Below are positions 25,886 to 35,717 of a stretch of 64,000 nt of DNA, one piece after another (positions within the stretch are counted from its first letter, which is position 1; each line of letters begins with the position of its first letter). Where the stretch lies: positions 62,001 through 126,000 of the forward strand of contig NZ_JAEMEF010000005.1 in NCBI RefSeq assembly GCF_016785945.1, given 5' to 3'. The notes under the pieces were generated by a model. It searched no databases. It saw nothing but the letters and a program-made list of their open reading frames with translations, and was not told the DNA's origin. Source of the stretch: Olleya sediminilitoris. GTDB lineage: Bacteria; Bacteroidota; Bacteroidia; Flavobacteriales; Flavobacteriaceae. The position numbers and the translations under genes were made by a program.

Positions 25886-28090
25886 TTAAAGTATTAGTAA
25901 GCCAAAATCTCTCAGTTTTTGCAAGGGTTTAGAGAACCAAAATAACTCGAAATTTTCTAAATTAGTTTCAAAGTCTTTTTTTATTGTCGAAAACGAAAGT
26001 GTTTTTCCGCTTGACGGTTTTAAAAGCTCTAAGGTATTTAGCAGCCATTCGCCTTCAGGCTTATTTAATGTTAATTGAAGCGTTTCCGTTTTATCATGAA
26101 ACGTTAAGTCTAATAAGTAATTGGTAAATCCTTTTTTTGTCTTTGTGCGTTCTTCAACCAATGGTAAATGTCCTAACCAAACTATTTTTGCTGTAGGTTT
26201 TGTGTTTAAAATAGTTTCAGTATTTAAACAATCTTCAATATAAAAAGGAGCTATTGTGGTTTGCGGAACTGTAAAATCAAACCAATCTTGTAATTCCATG
26301 TCAAAACCAATACCATGCATAAAATTGAATAGTGATTTTTTTAACCCATAACTAAATTGCGAATGATCTATACCTGTGTTGTCTGTAAAATCTATATCAT
26401 TATTAGCAAAAGAAATGGATTTATAATGAGGTGTAACACCATAATCTGATGGGTTTTTACCGATAGGACTATGTGCTGTTAAAGCAAATTGATGCCAAAA
26501 CCCAGATTGAATAATACCAAGCTGAAACAATTGTCTAACCATTTCTAGACTATCTATGGTTTCTTGCTCAGTTTGCGTTGGGTAGCCATACATTAAATAG
26601 GAGTGAACCATAATATTGGCTTGTGTAAAATTACGTGTCACTTGTGCCACTTGCTGTACAGTGACTCCTTTATCAATTAATTTTAAAAGTCTATCTGAAG
26701 CTACTTCTAAACCACCAGAAACTGCAATACAACCAGAGGCTTTTAGTAAGTAACACAGGTCTTGAGTAAAGTTTTTTTCAAATCTAATGTTAGTCCACCA
26801 AGTAACGGTTAATTGTCTTTTTAAAATTTCTAGAGCTAATGCTTTCATTAAAGCAGGAGGAGCAGCCTCATCCACAAAATGAAATCCGTTTTCACCAGTT
26901 TGAGCAATCAACTGTTCCATTCTGTCTACTAAAAGTGAAGCAGCAATAGGTTCGTAAATTTTAATATAATCTAAAGAGATGTCACAAAAGGTGCATTTTC
27001 CCCAATAACAACCATGAGCCATTGTTAGCTTATTCCATCTGCCATCACTCCATAAACTATGCATTGGATTAGCAATTTCGATAACCGAAATATAATCTTC
27101 TAAAAGTAAGTCAGAATAGTCAGGCGTACCAACTTGTAATTGTTTATAATCTGGTTTTGTAGTATTGTTTTTATAGCTAACTATTCCGTTTTCTAAAACA
27201 AAAGTACGTTTGTATTCTTGTTTATAAAGGTCTTTATTTTGATTAGCTTCATTTACAGCTTTGTGTAATAGCTCAACTGGTAATTCGCCATCATCTAATG
27301 TTATAAAATCAAAAAAATCAAAAACACGTGTGTCTGATACTTCACGTAATTCGGTATTAGGAAAACCACCACCAATAGCGATTTTTATGTCAGGATAATT
27401 GGCTTTTATAAACTGGGCACATCTAAACGCACTGTATAAATTCCCTGGAAAGGGAACCGAAAAACAAACCAATTTTGGATTTACTGTTTTAAGTCTTTTG
27501 TTTAGAATAGATAAGGTGATCTCATCAATAACTGTTGGTTTGTTTTGCAAGCTGTTGTATAACTCGTCAAAAGCATTTGCACTTTGCCCTAAACGTTCTG
27601 CGTATCTACTAAATCCAAAATTTGGGTCGATACACTCAATAATAAAATCTGATAAATCTTCAAGATACAAGGTTGCTAAATGTTTGGCTTTGTCCTGCAT
27701 TCCCATTTCACCAAATGCCCAATCCATATCTTCTAATTGGTTAAATCTTGAAGCTTGAGGTAAAAAATTAGTAGTACAAATTTGTCTGGCTAAAGTTTGA
27801 TTTTTGCCTTGTAAAAATAAAATAACAGCATCTAAAGGTTGAAGATAATCGTCTTTTAAAGTGTAAATACGTTGACAATTATCTGTGACAATACTTTGAT
27901 TTTTGATGGCTAAATCAAAAAGATTAGTAAACGTTTTTTTACTGAATAATTCCAGAATAACCTCAATACCTAAATCCATTTGAAATGCAGAAATGTCTTT
28001 AGTATTTAAAAAACCTTTTAAATATGCAGTCGCAGGATAAGGTGTGTTTAATTGAGTAAAAGGTGGTGTTATTAGTAAAAGATCTTTCAC
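25886..28090 (-). CDS. B12-binding-domain radical SAM protein
   Basis: A 734-aa enzyme. The N-terminal half resembles the cobalamin-binding Rossmann domain of class B radical SAM enzymes (LLITPPFTQLNTPYPATAYL; KLVCFSVPFPGNLYSAFRCA; IAIGGGFPNTEL). The cluster motif is HGCYWGKCTFCD with Cys361, Cys366 and Cys369, i.e. CX4CX2C rather than the usual CX3CX2C. Radical SAM barrel features follow (FHFVDEAAPPALM, GCIAVSGGLEVASDRLL, SYLMYGYPTQTEQETIDSL). A C-terminal region of about 110 residues is unassigned. Reaction and substrate unknown; methylation or a radical rearrangement is possible. Confidence 0.85.
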   Translation of the reverse strand: MKDLLLITPPFTQLNTPYPATAYLKGFLNTKDISAFQMDLGIEVILELFSKKTFTNLFDLAIKNQSIVTDNCQRIYTLKDDYLQPLDAVILFLQGKNQTLARQICTTNFLPQASRFNQLEDMDWAFGEMGMQDKAKHLATLYLEDLSDFIIECIDPNFGFSRYAERLGQSANAFDELYNSLQNKPTVIDEITLSILNKRLKTVNPKLVCFSVPFPGNLYSAFRCAQFIKANYPDIKIAIGGGFPNTELREVSDTRVFDFFDFITLDDGELPVELLHKAVNEANQNKDLYKQEYKRTFVLENGIVSYKNNTTKPDYKQLQVGTPDYSDLLLEDYISVIEIANPMHSLWSDGRWNKLTMAHGCYWGKCTFCDISLDYIKIYEPIAASLLVDRMEQLIAQTGENGFHFVDEAAPPALMKALALEILKRQLTVTWWTNIRFEKNFTQDLCYLLKASGCIAVSGGLEVASDRLLKLIDKGVTVQQVAQVTRNFTQANIMVHSYLMYGYPTQTEQETIDSLEMVRQLFQLGIIQSGFWHQFALTAHSPIGKNPSDYGVTPHYKSISFANNDIDFTDNTGIDHSQFSYGLKKSLFNFMHGIGFDMELQDWFDFTVPQTTIAPFYIEDCLNTETILNTKPTAKIVWLGHLPLVEERTKTKKGFTNYLLDLTFHDKTETLQLTLNKPEGEWLLNTLELLKPSSGKTLSFSTIKKDFETNLENFELFWFSKPLQKLRDFGLLIL

Positions 28091-28128
28091 AAATGTTATT
28101 TTTAATACAGTTGCAAAGGTACTTTAAA

Positions 28129-29457
28129 TTACTTGGAGTAATGCCAAAACGGGATAGTTACTATCTTATTTTTAGTATTTATACTATCCTGCTTTTCAAT
28201 TCTAAAAATGTCTAAACTATGTTTGCCTTCGGTAAGGTTTTTTAAAGGTAGAACTGTTTCAAACCCTTCTTGGTTGTTATTATGTCTTGTGTAAATAAAT
28301 TCAGGTTGGTTAAAATCTATACTATCTATTTTAAAACTATAAATTTTAGTCAATGTTTTTAAATATTCTGTTTTTAGGCTATCCATGTTTTTAATTTTAA
28401 CGACTTCATTAAAACTAAAGTTTAAGCCAGATTTTAAACCACGTTTATCATATTGTGGTTTTAAGGTTTTATTAAAATTAAAAATAGCGTCTTCGATGTC
28501 TTCATTATATTCAATAAAAACGGGAAGGTAATTAGTGGTAATAATTTTAGAAGGTATAGAAGCGTTTTTAATAAACATACCTTTTTTTGTAATTGTTTCG
28601 TCGTAATTATTAATGTTAGCAATATACTGATTAGAGTCATCATTAGTATTCAAATAATTAGACCTGTTATGTTGGTAAGATGCTAAGGTTGCAGCAATAA
28701 AGTATAATGGAATTAATGAGAAATGTAGTCTTTTACCAAATCTATTATCTAAAAAATTATGGACTAATGGTCTGTATAAAAAGGAAAGTGTTAAATAATT
28801 AAATACCCAATAAAAAGGAAAGTATATTTTAGCTAACCATTTGTTTTTTTTAAGATACCCTTGTGTTACAAAATCTATAAAAGTTAAAAACATGCCTATT
28901 AAAACAAAAAATAGTGCGCCAATACCAAGTACAAAAATTATTTTGTTGCTATTTTGATGATCTTTTATCATTAATATTGAAATAGCAACAATACTACCAA
29001 TGCTAATAAAAATAGATAACATATAAAAAATCAATAAAAAAGAAGTCGCAAATAGTATACTACAGTAATCTTCTAATTTAGATATGTATTTGTCAAAAGA
29101 TCCTGTTTTACGTCTTATATAGCGATCAAATTTAGGTCTATAATTTAATTTTTTATAGTCAATATCTCCAGATACATAGCGTAATCCTAAGGCTCCAATC
29201 CATAATCCTCTTAATACAACGTGTAATAAAAGAGAGGTCATTAAGATGTAACAAGAAAATAACATTAAAACAATACCAATAGATATTATAGTATTGCCTT
29301 CGTTACTTGAAATGTTATAGTATAATTCTAAGGGTTCAAAAGCTTGAGATAATCCATAAACTGAAAACCCAGAAATAATAAGTTCTAATTGCCAACTTTC
29401 TTGTTGAAGTTTATCTAGCCAAGCCTTAAAAGCTTTGGATCTGTAATTATTTTGCAT
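28129..29457 (-). CDS. Polytopic membrane protein of unknown function
   Basis: A 442-aa protein with about six predicted membrane helices, e.g. IISIGIVLMLFSCYILMTSL (about 57-76), ATSFLLIFYMLSIFISIGSI (about 136-155), VLGIGALFFVLIGMFLTFID (about 175-194) and HFSLIPLYFIAATLASY (about 245-261), then a soluble C-terminal domain of about 170 residues, probably periplasmic. No catalytic motif recognised. It sits between a dihydrouridine synthase gene and a radical SAM gene on the same strand. Confidence 0.7.
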   Translation of the reverse strand: MQNNYRSKAFKAWLDKLQQESWQLELIISGFSVYGLSQAFEPLELYYNISSNEGNTIISIGIVLMLFSCYILMTSLLLHVVLRGLWIGALGLRYVSGDIDYKKLNYRPKFDRYIRRKTGSFDKYISKLEDYCSILFATSFLLIFYMLSIFISIGSIVAISILMIKDHQNSNKIIFVLGIGALFFVLIGMFLTFIDFVTQGYLKKNKWLAKIYFPFYWVFNYLTLSFLYRPLVHNFLDNRFGKRLHFSLIPLYFIAATLASYQHNRSNYLNTNDDSNQYIANINNYDETITKKGMFIKNASIPSKIITTNYLPVFIEYNEDIEDAIFNFNKTLKPQYDKRGLKSGLNFSFNEVVKIKNMDSLKTEYLKTLTKIYSFKIDSIDFNQPEFIYTRHNNNQEGFETVLPLKNLTEGKHSLDIFRIEKQDSINTKNKIVTIPFWHYSK

Positions 29458-29504
29458 TGAAATTTTGGTTGGTTACCGTAAATATAATTTAAATAATGAA
29501 AATG

Positions 29505-30452
29505 TTACTTTTCATTATTTAAAATAGTAGCAACTGCTTGCTTGTACTTAACTGGATTACCTGCTTTTTTTATGGCTTTATATGTTTTTTGAGGATTAGA
29601 GAATGACTGAGAGAAAAATTCCCAAAAGCCTAACATTTTCATTTTTATAGGTGTTGGACCAGACAGATACTCGTCATATTGTTGATAAATTGTGTCATGA
29701 AATTGGCTAAAAATGTCCCAACGGTTTTTAGGATATTCGGTTGTGTTATTTTTAATCATACTTGGTAAAAAAGGATCAGCAATTAGACCACGACCAATCA
29801 TAAAATGATCAATGTCAGGAAAACGTGCTTCCATATTCTTAAAAGAGGCTACACTTGTAATATCACCATTGTAGTATAATTTATGTTTGGTACTTTTTGT
29901 ACAACGTTCAAAAGCATCTAAATCTACAGGCCCTTTGTATAATTGCTTACCAATTCTGGCATGTATCGCAATATTTTTAAGTGGATATTTGTCTAGAGTA
30001 GGGAAGGCGTCTAAAATTTCGTTAGCGTTATCATAACCCATTCTCATTTTCATGGATACAGTAATATCACTCTCGTTATGTGCTTTGTTTAAAATCTCAT
30101 CAATTTTTGTCGGATTACAAATTAAACCAGAACCCATACCAGATTTTGTAACCATTGGATATGGACAACCTAAATTCCAGTTTAGTTCTTTATAGCCTAA
30201 ACTTTGTACATACTTAACCACAAATAAAAACTCGTCAGCATCATTGGTCATTACTTGTGGAATAACATTTAATGTGGTGTTATTTTCTGGTTGTAAATCC
30301 AGTTGATAAGAATTTTTGATTTTTAATTTACCATTTAACCTAATATATGGTGCATAAAATGTATCAATACCACCAAAGTAGTGATGGAATGCATTTCTAA
30401 ATCTAAAATCAGTGAAGCCTTGTAAAGGCGAAGACAATAAGGTAATGGACAT
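29505..30452 (-). CDS. tRNA-dihydrouridine synthase
   Basis: A flavoenzyme of 315 aa reducing uridine to dihydrouridine in the tRNA D-loop region. Motifs: SPLQGFTDFRFRNAF (FMN binding, residue about 7), ELNWNLGCPYPMVTKSGMGS with the catalytic Cys, KMRMGYDNANEIL, IHARIGKQLYKG (His that binds substrate/FMN) and YNGDITS, IGRGLIADPFL. The start is set at ATG 30452 because a consensus promoter box covers the longer start at 30473. The subtype (DusA/B/C) is not clear; it has the short bacteroidal DusC-like form. Confidence 0.92.
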   Translation of the reverse strand: MSITLLSSPLQGFTDFRFRNAFHHYFGGIDTFYAPYIRLNGKLKIKNSYQLDLQPENNTTLNVIPQVMTNDADEFLFVVKYVQSLGYKELNWNLGCPYPMVTKSGMGSGLICNPTKIDEILNKAHNESDITVSMKMRMGYDNANEILDAFPTLDKYPLKNIAIHARIGKQLYKGPVDLDAFERCTKSTKHKLYYNGDITSVASFKNMEARFPDIDHFMIGRGLIADPFLPSMIKNNTTEYPKNRWDIFSQFHDTIYQQYDEYLSGPTPIKMKMLGFWEFFSQSFSNPQKTYKAIKKAGNPVKYKQAVATILNNEK

Positions 30453-30470
30453 TAAACAGTATTTGTTAAG

Positions 30471-30478
30471 CAAATATA
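30471..30478 (-). promoter_or_regulatory. Promoter -7 box TATATTTG for the dus gene
   Basis: Exact match to TAnnTTTG, 18 bp upstream of ATG 30452. It shows that the longer start is not transcribed in full. Confidence 0.65.
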
Positions 30479-30506
30479 GTTTAAATTGAAAAAGAGTTAC
30501 GCGATT

Positions 30507-30857
30507 TTACTTTTGAATATATAAAACCATCATTGTTATAAGGCTAATTAATAAAATTAAGATGACGTAATTTTTAGTTTTAGAAGGATCATCTATTATA
30601 TGATTGCCTTTTTTTTGAAATTGGCTAAAATCTTCAGGTATTAGTGGACTTGACAAGTCCGTAGATATAAAATTAGGTTTACCATCAAAATAATCTGGAT
30701 TGTTGGTTAATCTGTCAACAATATCTTTACTTTCTTTCAAGCCAATATTTAATTGGTCTCTTACAGATTTTATGGCTTGTAGTTTTTTTCCTTTGGCAAT
30801 TAACAGTAATAGTTTGGTTTTATTAATTAGTGTATTGTTAATGATAATTGTACTCAT
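30507..30857 (-). CDS. Ribosomal L7/L12 C-terminal-like domain protein with a membrane anchor
   Basis: A 116-aa protein. Residues 12-50 (LLLLIAKGKKLQAIKSVRDQ, then GLKESKDIVDRL) match the C-terminal fold of ribosomal protein L7/L12, the helix pair that contacts translation factors, but the protein lacks the L7/L12 N-terminal dimerisation region and instead ends with a single membrane helix (YVILILLISLITMMVLYIQ, residues about 95-114). Such proteins are annotated as L7/L12-like, function unknown; they are not the ribosomal stalk. No close operon partner. Confidence 0.75.
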   Translation of the reverse strand: MSTIIINNTLINKTKLLLLIAKGKKLQAIKSVRDQLNIGLKESKDIVDRLTNNPDYFDGKPNFISTDLSSPLIPEDFSQFQKKGNHIIDDPSKTKNYVILILLISLITMMVLYIQK

Positions 30858-31152
30858 AGCTAGAAAGTTGCTGGTTTTGACAGGTTAATTAATTGGTTGT
30901 CATAATAGCATTTATTTGCTTTAATTAAGCATATGGTATTGGTATATAGTAAGGTAAGGTGTAAATGCACACTGAAACTATAATGTGTTTTTATCATGTT
31001 AACTAATTATCATTTAGCTTGTACAAGTTAGTCATTTTTTTTTAATTTAAAAATGAACGATCATTTTTGAGTATAACCTAATGATTTAATTTTTGTTATT
31101 AAATCACTAATGTATCTGGCTGTTTTTATTTTATTATTAGGTTTGTAGTAAT
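30858..31152. other. Intergenic region, nothing recognised
   Basis: About 300 bp of AT-rich sequence between the L7/L12-like gene and the htpG terminator. No ORF, tRNA, consensus promoter or notable repeat was seen. Confidence 0.6.
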
Positions 31153-31183
31153 AAAAAAACCACCTATTTCTAGGTGGTTTTTT
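31153..31183 (-). terminator. Intrinsic terminator of htpG
   Basis: AAAAAACCACCT pairs with AGGTGGTTTTTT around ATTTCT, with A/T tracts on both sides, 33 bp past the htpG stop. Confidence 0.9.
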
Positions 31184-31184
31184 A

Positions 31185-31198
31185 TTTCCGAGAAAGCG
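31185..31198 (-). repeat. Copy of the dispersed CGCTTTCGCGGAAA-like motif
   Basis: On the minus strand it reads CGCTTTCTCGGAAA, one base from the consensus. It lies between htpG and its terminator. Confidence 0.45.
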
Positions 31199-31215
31199 AT
31201 ATTTTTAATAGTAAA

Positions 31216-33132
31216 TTACTTTAGTAACTCGTAACTACGTTTTACAAAGTCTGATAATTCTTTACCTTTTAATAAACCTTGAGATAAACGTGCTAAGTCT
31301 AAACTTTGCGTGATTAAATGCGTTTGTTTGTCTTTAGCTTCTGTATTTAAAATTTCTGCTACTAAGTCAGAGTTTGTATTAACAACAAGGTTATACATTT
31401 CTGGCATGTTACCAAACATTTGCATTCCGCCTCCACCACCAGATGCTTGCATCTCTTTCATACGACGCATAAATTCTGGTTGTGTAATCATAAACGGAGT
31501 CGCATTACTATCCATAGCTTCTAACTGTACCATGAATTTTTCTGAAGGAATAGCAGCTTTTAAAATTTCGTCTAGAGCTTTAGTTTGCTCTTCGTCAAGC
31601 TTAGATATTGCAGCTTCGTCTTTGGCAATTAATTTGTCAATAGAGTCTGCGTCTACACGTGCAAATGTTATGTTTTCTTTAGTAGATTCTAGTTTTTGCA
31701 TTAAATGCGAAACGATAGGACTGTCTAATAATAAAATTTCGTAACCTTTATCTTTGGCAGCTTCAATGTAGCTATGTTGCTCATCTTGATTACTTGTGTA
31801 AAGTATTACTAATTTATTGTCTTTGTCAGTTTGTTTAGCCTTTATTGCGTTAAATAACTCGTCATAAGTGTAAAACTTACCATCAACAGTTGGATATAAC
31901 GCAAATGCATCTGCTTTGTCAAAAAACTTATCTTCAGACAACATACCGTATTCAATAACAATTTTAATGTCATTCCATTTAGCTTCAAACTCTTCACGAT
32001 TATTATTAAATAAAGATTTAAGTTTATCTGCTACTTTACGTGTAATGTAAGAACTAATTTTTTTAACTGCACCATCGGCTTGAAGGTAACTACGCGATAC
32101 GTTTAATGGGATATCTGGACTGTCAATAACACCACGTAACATAGTTAAAAACTCAGGTACAATACCTTCTACGTTATCTGTAACGTAAACTTGGTTTTGA
32201 TATAACTGAATTTTATCCTTTTGCATAGCCATATCCTGAGACATCTTAGGGAAATATAAAATACCTGTTAAGTTGAATGGATAGTCTACATTTAAATGAA
32301 TGTGAAATAATGGATCTTCATGCTGTGCTGGATACAGCTCACGATAAAATCCTTTGTAGTCTTCGTCCTCTAACTCAGTTGGTTGTTTTGTCCAAGCTGG
32401 ATTAGGGTTGTTTATTATGTTGTCAACAGTGATTTTTTTCTGAGGCTCAGTAGTTTCTTTACCTTCAGCATCAGTAGTTGTTTCTGGTGTGTGATCAGGA
32501 TCGTTTACTTCTTTAGTTCCAAATTTAATTGGAATAGGCATAAATTTGTTATACTTATATAATAAGCTGCTAATACGTGCTTCTTCTAAAAACTCTGTAG
32601 AGTCTTCAGCAATATGTAATATAATCTCAGTTCCTCTATCTGTTTTATCAGCTTCTTCTAATGTAAATTCAGGAGATCCATCACAAGTCCAATGTGCAGC
32701 TGTAGTACCTTCTTTATGAGATTTGGTGATGATTTCTACCTTTTCTGCAACCATAAATGCAGAGTAAAAACCTAATCCAAAGTGTCCAATAATACCAGAG
32801 TCTTTTGCACTGTCTTTGTATTGGTCTAAAAATTCTTCAGCTCCAGAAAAAGCAACTTGGTTGATGTATTTTTCAACCTCGTCTGCAGTCATACCAAGAC
32901 CTTGATCAATAATATGAAGTTTTTTACCTTCTTTATCAATTTTAACCTCAATAACTGGGTTTCCATATTCAGATTTTGACTCTCCAATACTAGTTAAATG
33001 CTTTAGCTTTAAAGTAGCATCTGTACCATTACTAATTAACTCACGTAAAAAAATCTCGTGATCACTGTATAAAAATTTCTTAATTAACGGGAAAATGTTT
33101 TCAACCGAAACATTAATATTTCCTTTTGCCAT
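31216..33132 (-). CDS. htpG: Molecular chaperone HtpG (Hsp90)
   Basis: Cytoplasmic ATP-dependent chaperone, 638 aa. The N-terminal GHKL ATPase motifs are present (FLRELISNGTDATLKLKHLT, IIDQGLGMTADEV, DSGIIGHFGLGFYSAFMVA), then the middle domain (RELYPAQHEDPLFHIHLNVD, LNVSRSYLQ) and a C-terminal dimerisation domain. A glycine-rich insert GGGGGMQMFGNMP occurs near residue 565. The TD in NGTDAT replaces the usual SDA, as is common in bacteroidal HtpG. Monocistronic with its own terminator. Confidence 0.97.
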   Translation of the reverse strand: MAKGNINVSVENIFPLIKKFLYSDHEIFLRELISNGTDATLKLKHLTSIGESKSEYGNPVIEVKIDKEGKKLHIIDQGLGMTADEVEKYINQVAFSGAEEFLDQYKDSAKDSGIIGHFGLGFYSAFMVAEKVEIITKSHKEGTTAAHWTCDGSPEFTLEEADKTDRGTEIILHIAEDSTEFLEEARISSLLYKYNKFMPIPIKFGTKEVNDPDHTPETTTDAEGKETTEPQKKITVDNIINNPNPAWTKQPTELEDEDYKGFYRELYPAQHEDPLFHIHLNVDYPFNLTGILYFPKMSQDMAMQKDKIQLYQNQVYVTDNVEGIVPEFLTMLRGVIDSPDIPLNVSRSYLQADGAVKKISSYITRKVADKLKSLFNNNREEFEAKWNDIKIVIEYGMLSEDKFFDKADAFALYPTVDGKFYTYDELFNAIKAKQTDKDNKLVILYTSNQDEQHSYIEAAKDKGYEILLLDSPIVSHLMQKLESTKENITFARVDADSIDKLIAKDEAAISKLDEEQTKALDEILKAAIPSEKFMVQLEAMDSNATPFMITQPEFMRRMKEMQASGGGGGMQMFGNMPEMYNLVVNTNSDLVAEILNTEAKDKQTHLITQSLDLARLSQGLLKGKELSDFVKRSYELLK

Positions 33133-33154
33133 GATAATATTGTTTATGTTTTAA

Positions 33155-33170
33155 TTTCCGCTTTAAGCGA
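33155..33170. repeat. Copy of the dispersed TTTCCGC motif upstream of htpG
   Basis: TTTCCGCTTTAAGCGA, an imperfect palindrome, 22 bp upstream of the htpG start; it may overlap its promoter. The same motif, inverted, lies in the wzc coding region. Confidence 0.45.
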
Positions 33171-33253
33171 AAAAATAGATTTATTATTTGCTTTGTTATA
33201 GACAACAAAAATGCCAATTGATTAACTTGACCTTTTTTGTGACAAGATGACAT

Positions 33254-33285
33254 AAAAAAACCATTCGTTTTGCTGAATGGTTTTT
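33254..33285 (-). terminator. Intrinsic terminator of the S9 peptidase gene
   Basis: AAAACCATTC pairs with GAATGGTTTT around an 8-nt loop, flanked by A and T tracts, 24 bp past the stop. Confidence 0.85.
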
Positions 33286-33308
33286 AGGTAATCCGTTTTT
33301 ATTGAGAT

Positions 33309-35717
33309 TTATTGTTTGTTTTTAACATGTTTGTCTAACCATTGTTCTTGTTCCCAAAGCATATGCATAATAGATTCTTTGGCTCTGTATCCATGACTTT
33401 CTTTAGGAAGCATAACTAATCTTACAGGTGCACCTAAACCTTTTAATGCGTTAAAATAACGTTCGCTTTGTAATGGGTAGGTTCCAGAGTTATTATCTGC
33501 AACACCATGTATTAACAGTAAAGGTGTTTTCATTTTGTCTGCATGCATAAATGGAGACATGTTATAGTATATTTCTGGAGCTTCCCAATAGCTACGTTCC
33601 TCACTTTGAAATCCAAAAGGTGTTAATGTTCTATTATATGCACCACTTCTTGCTATACCAGCAGCAAATAAATTTGAGTGCGATAATAAATTAGCTGTCA
33701 TAAAAGCACCATAACTATGACCTCCTACAGCAACTTTATTTCTGTCAATATATCCAAGATTATCAACAGCATCAATAGCAGCTTTTGCATTGGCTACTAA
33801 TTGTGTTCTGAATGAGTCGTTTGGTTCTTCAGTACCTTCACCAACAATTGGGAAAGCAGCATCATCTAAAACAACATAACCTTTAGTTACCCAATATATT
33901 GGAGAACCCCAATATGGATACACAAATTCGTTTGGATTAGCTGTACTTTGCGATGCACTTGACTTATCTTTAAATTCTCTTGGATAAGCCCATAAAATCA
34001 TTGGGTATTTTTTATCCTTTTTATAATCTAGAGGTAAATATAATGTGCCTTCTAAATCTAATCCATCATCTCTTTTGTAGCTAATAACACGTTTGTCAAC
34101 ATTTTCTATACTTTTAAAAGGATTTTTAAAATCTGTAATAGCTTTTAAATCATTGTCTTTGTAAATATTTCTTATGTAATAATTAGGGTATTCTGTTTTA
34201 GATTCTATTCTAACTAAAACATCTCCCTTTTTCATATCTAAAGCAGTGTTTAAGCTTTCTAGCTTATCAGTGTATTTAGATTGGTATAAACGTTTAGTCG
34301 TGTTGGTTGTAATATCATATTGATCTATAAAAGGAAATTGTCCTTCTTTAGAGAAGCCTTCACCCATTAAAAATAATTTATCACCATCCATTGTTAATGT
34401 ATAATTACCATATTTGTTTTTAGACCTCACAAAATCTCCTGGATCGCTATATACATCTTGATAGCTTCTGTCTGTTATTATTTTAGCGTCTTTAGTATTA
34501 TCTGAAGGATTAAATAAATAGGTTTTGGTGTTTCTTGTATTCCACCAATAGTCATAAGCAATAGCAGTATTGTCATTTCCCCAAGTGATATTAGAAAAAC
34601 GTTGTTTGGTTTTTATAAGAAGTTTTGGATTTGCATTAAAAGGTGCTTCCATTTGGTAAACAGCATCTCTAAAATCTACTTTAACTGCTGGATCACCTTT
34701 ATCCAAAGCTTCAGTCCATACTAAGGTTGACGGTTTGTCGCTTCTCCAAGTCATGTTTCGTTTTCCAGTTCTAGTAGACATGAAACCTTTTGGTCTTACT
34801 TCGTCTAAAGCAATATCATTTACTTTAGAAATTAATTTAGCTTTATTGTCATAAATATTACTTTCGTTAGGAAACCTAGAATAGGTTACTAAATATGAAA
34901 ATGGTTTTTTGATTTTTGTAATCATAATATAAGTTCCGTCAGGCGAAAAGCTAATATTACGATACATATCTGCATTTAAAAATGTTTCAGTTTTACCTTT
35001 TACAGATACTTTTTTAATTTCAGATCGTGCAAGTTGTTCAAAATTAAATTCATCATTAGGTGTTTTTAATAAATCTTGATACGTTCTGTTTTGTGCTTTA
35101 GCACCATCACTTACAGATACTGTAGGACCAGACGGTACAGCAGTAGAGGTATTTATTAAAGGTTTTCTGTCACTTGGTAACATTTTTACCAATAGATTTT
35201 GATTGTCTTCAAACCAATTTAATGTGCTTCCCATATTAGCATTAACATTGGCGTCTGTAATTTTTTTAGCAGACGCTTTATTAATATCTAAAATCCAAAC
35301 TTCAACACCTTTATCTGTGGTGTTAAGACAGGCAATCATGGTTTCATCTGGAGACCATCTAAAGCCTGATAACCTTGGTTTAGCTGGTAAGCCAGATATT
35401 TGCTTAGCGTCTTTATCTTTTGTTTTTTTTATTTTTAAATTAGTGTAATAGGTTGTTCTGCTTCCAATGTTTGTTACAGGATTTATTCTTAATCCTGCTA
35501 AACGTAATTCGGTTTCAGATAATTCTGTAATAGATTTATATTGATTACGATAAAACAAAACCATGTTTTCTCCTTTACTGTCAATTTGTACACCAGGAGC
35601 TAAATCTGCATCTGCTAGTTTTAAAATTTCTTCAGAAGGTTTTTGGTATGTTAAATTTTGTTGCGCATAGCTATTACTAAGTAGTAAAATAGCAAATAAT
35701 TGAAGTAGTTTTTTCAT
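33309..35717 (-). CDS. Exported S9-family prolyl oligopeptidase-type peptidase
   Basis: An 802-aa secreted serine peptidase. The signal peptide is LLQLFAILLLSNSYAQ after the start at 35717; the ten upstream codons have no family support. An N-terminal beta-propeller (WSPDETMIACLN, FSPDGTYIMITK repeats) precedes the alpha/beta-hydrolase domain with the nucleophile Ser668 in GGHSYGAF, the acid in GVADNNSGTYP and the His in PKESHGYRAKE. The family cleaves after Pro or small residues in peptides, here in the periplasm for peptide scavenging. It is the dominant S9 type in Bacteroidota. Confidence 0.92.
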   Translation of the reverse strand: MKKLLQLFAILLLSNSYAQQNLTYQKPSEEILKLADADLAPGVQIDSKGENMVLFYRNQYKSITELSETELRLAGLRINPVTNIGSRTTYYTNLKIKKTKDKDAKQISGLPAKPRLSGFRWSPDETMIACLNTTDKGVEVWILDINKASAKKITDANVNANMGSTLNWFEDNQNLLVKMLPSDRKPLINTSTAVPSGPTVSVSDGAKAQNRTYQDLLKTPNDEFNFEQLARSEIKKVSVKGKTETFLNADMYRNISFSPDGTYIMITKIKKPFSYLVTYSRFPNESNIYDNKAKLISKVNDIALDEVRPKGFMSTRTGKRNMTWRSDKPSTLVWTEALDKGDPAVKVDFRDAVYQMEAPFNANPKLLIKTKQRFSNITWGNDNTAIAYDYWWNTRNTKTYLFNPSDNTKDAKIITDRSYQDVYSDPGDFVRSKNKYGNYTLTMDGDKLFLMGEGFSKEGQFPFIDQYDITTNTTKRLYQSKYTDKLESLNTALDMKKGDVLVRIESKTEYPNYYIRNIYKDNDLKAITDFKNPFKSIENVDKRVISYKRDDGLDLEGTLYLPLDYKKDKKYPMILWAYPREFKDKSSASQSTANPNEFVYPYWGSPIYWVTKGYVVLDDAAFPIVGEGTEEPNDSFRTQLVANAKAAIDAVDNLGYIDRNKVAVGGHSYGAFMTANLLSHSNLFAAGIARSGAYNRTLTPFGFQSEERSYWEAPEIYYNMSPFMHADKMKTPLLLIHGVADNNSGTYPLQSERYFNALKGLGAPVRLVMLPKESHGYRAKESIMHMLWEQEQWLDKHVKNKQ

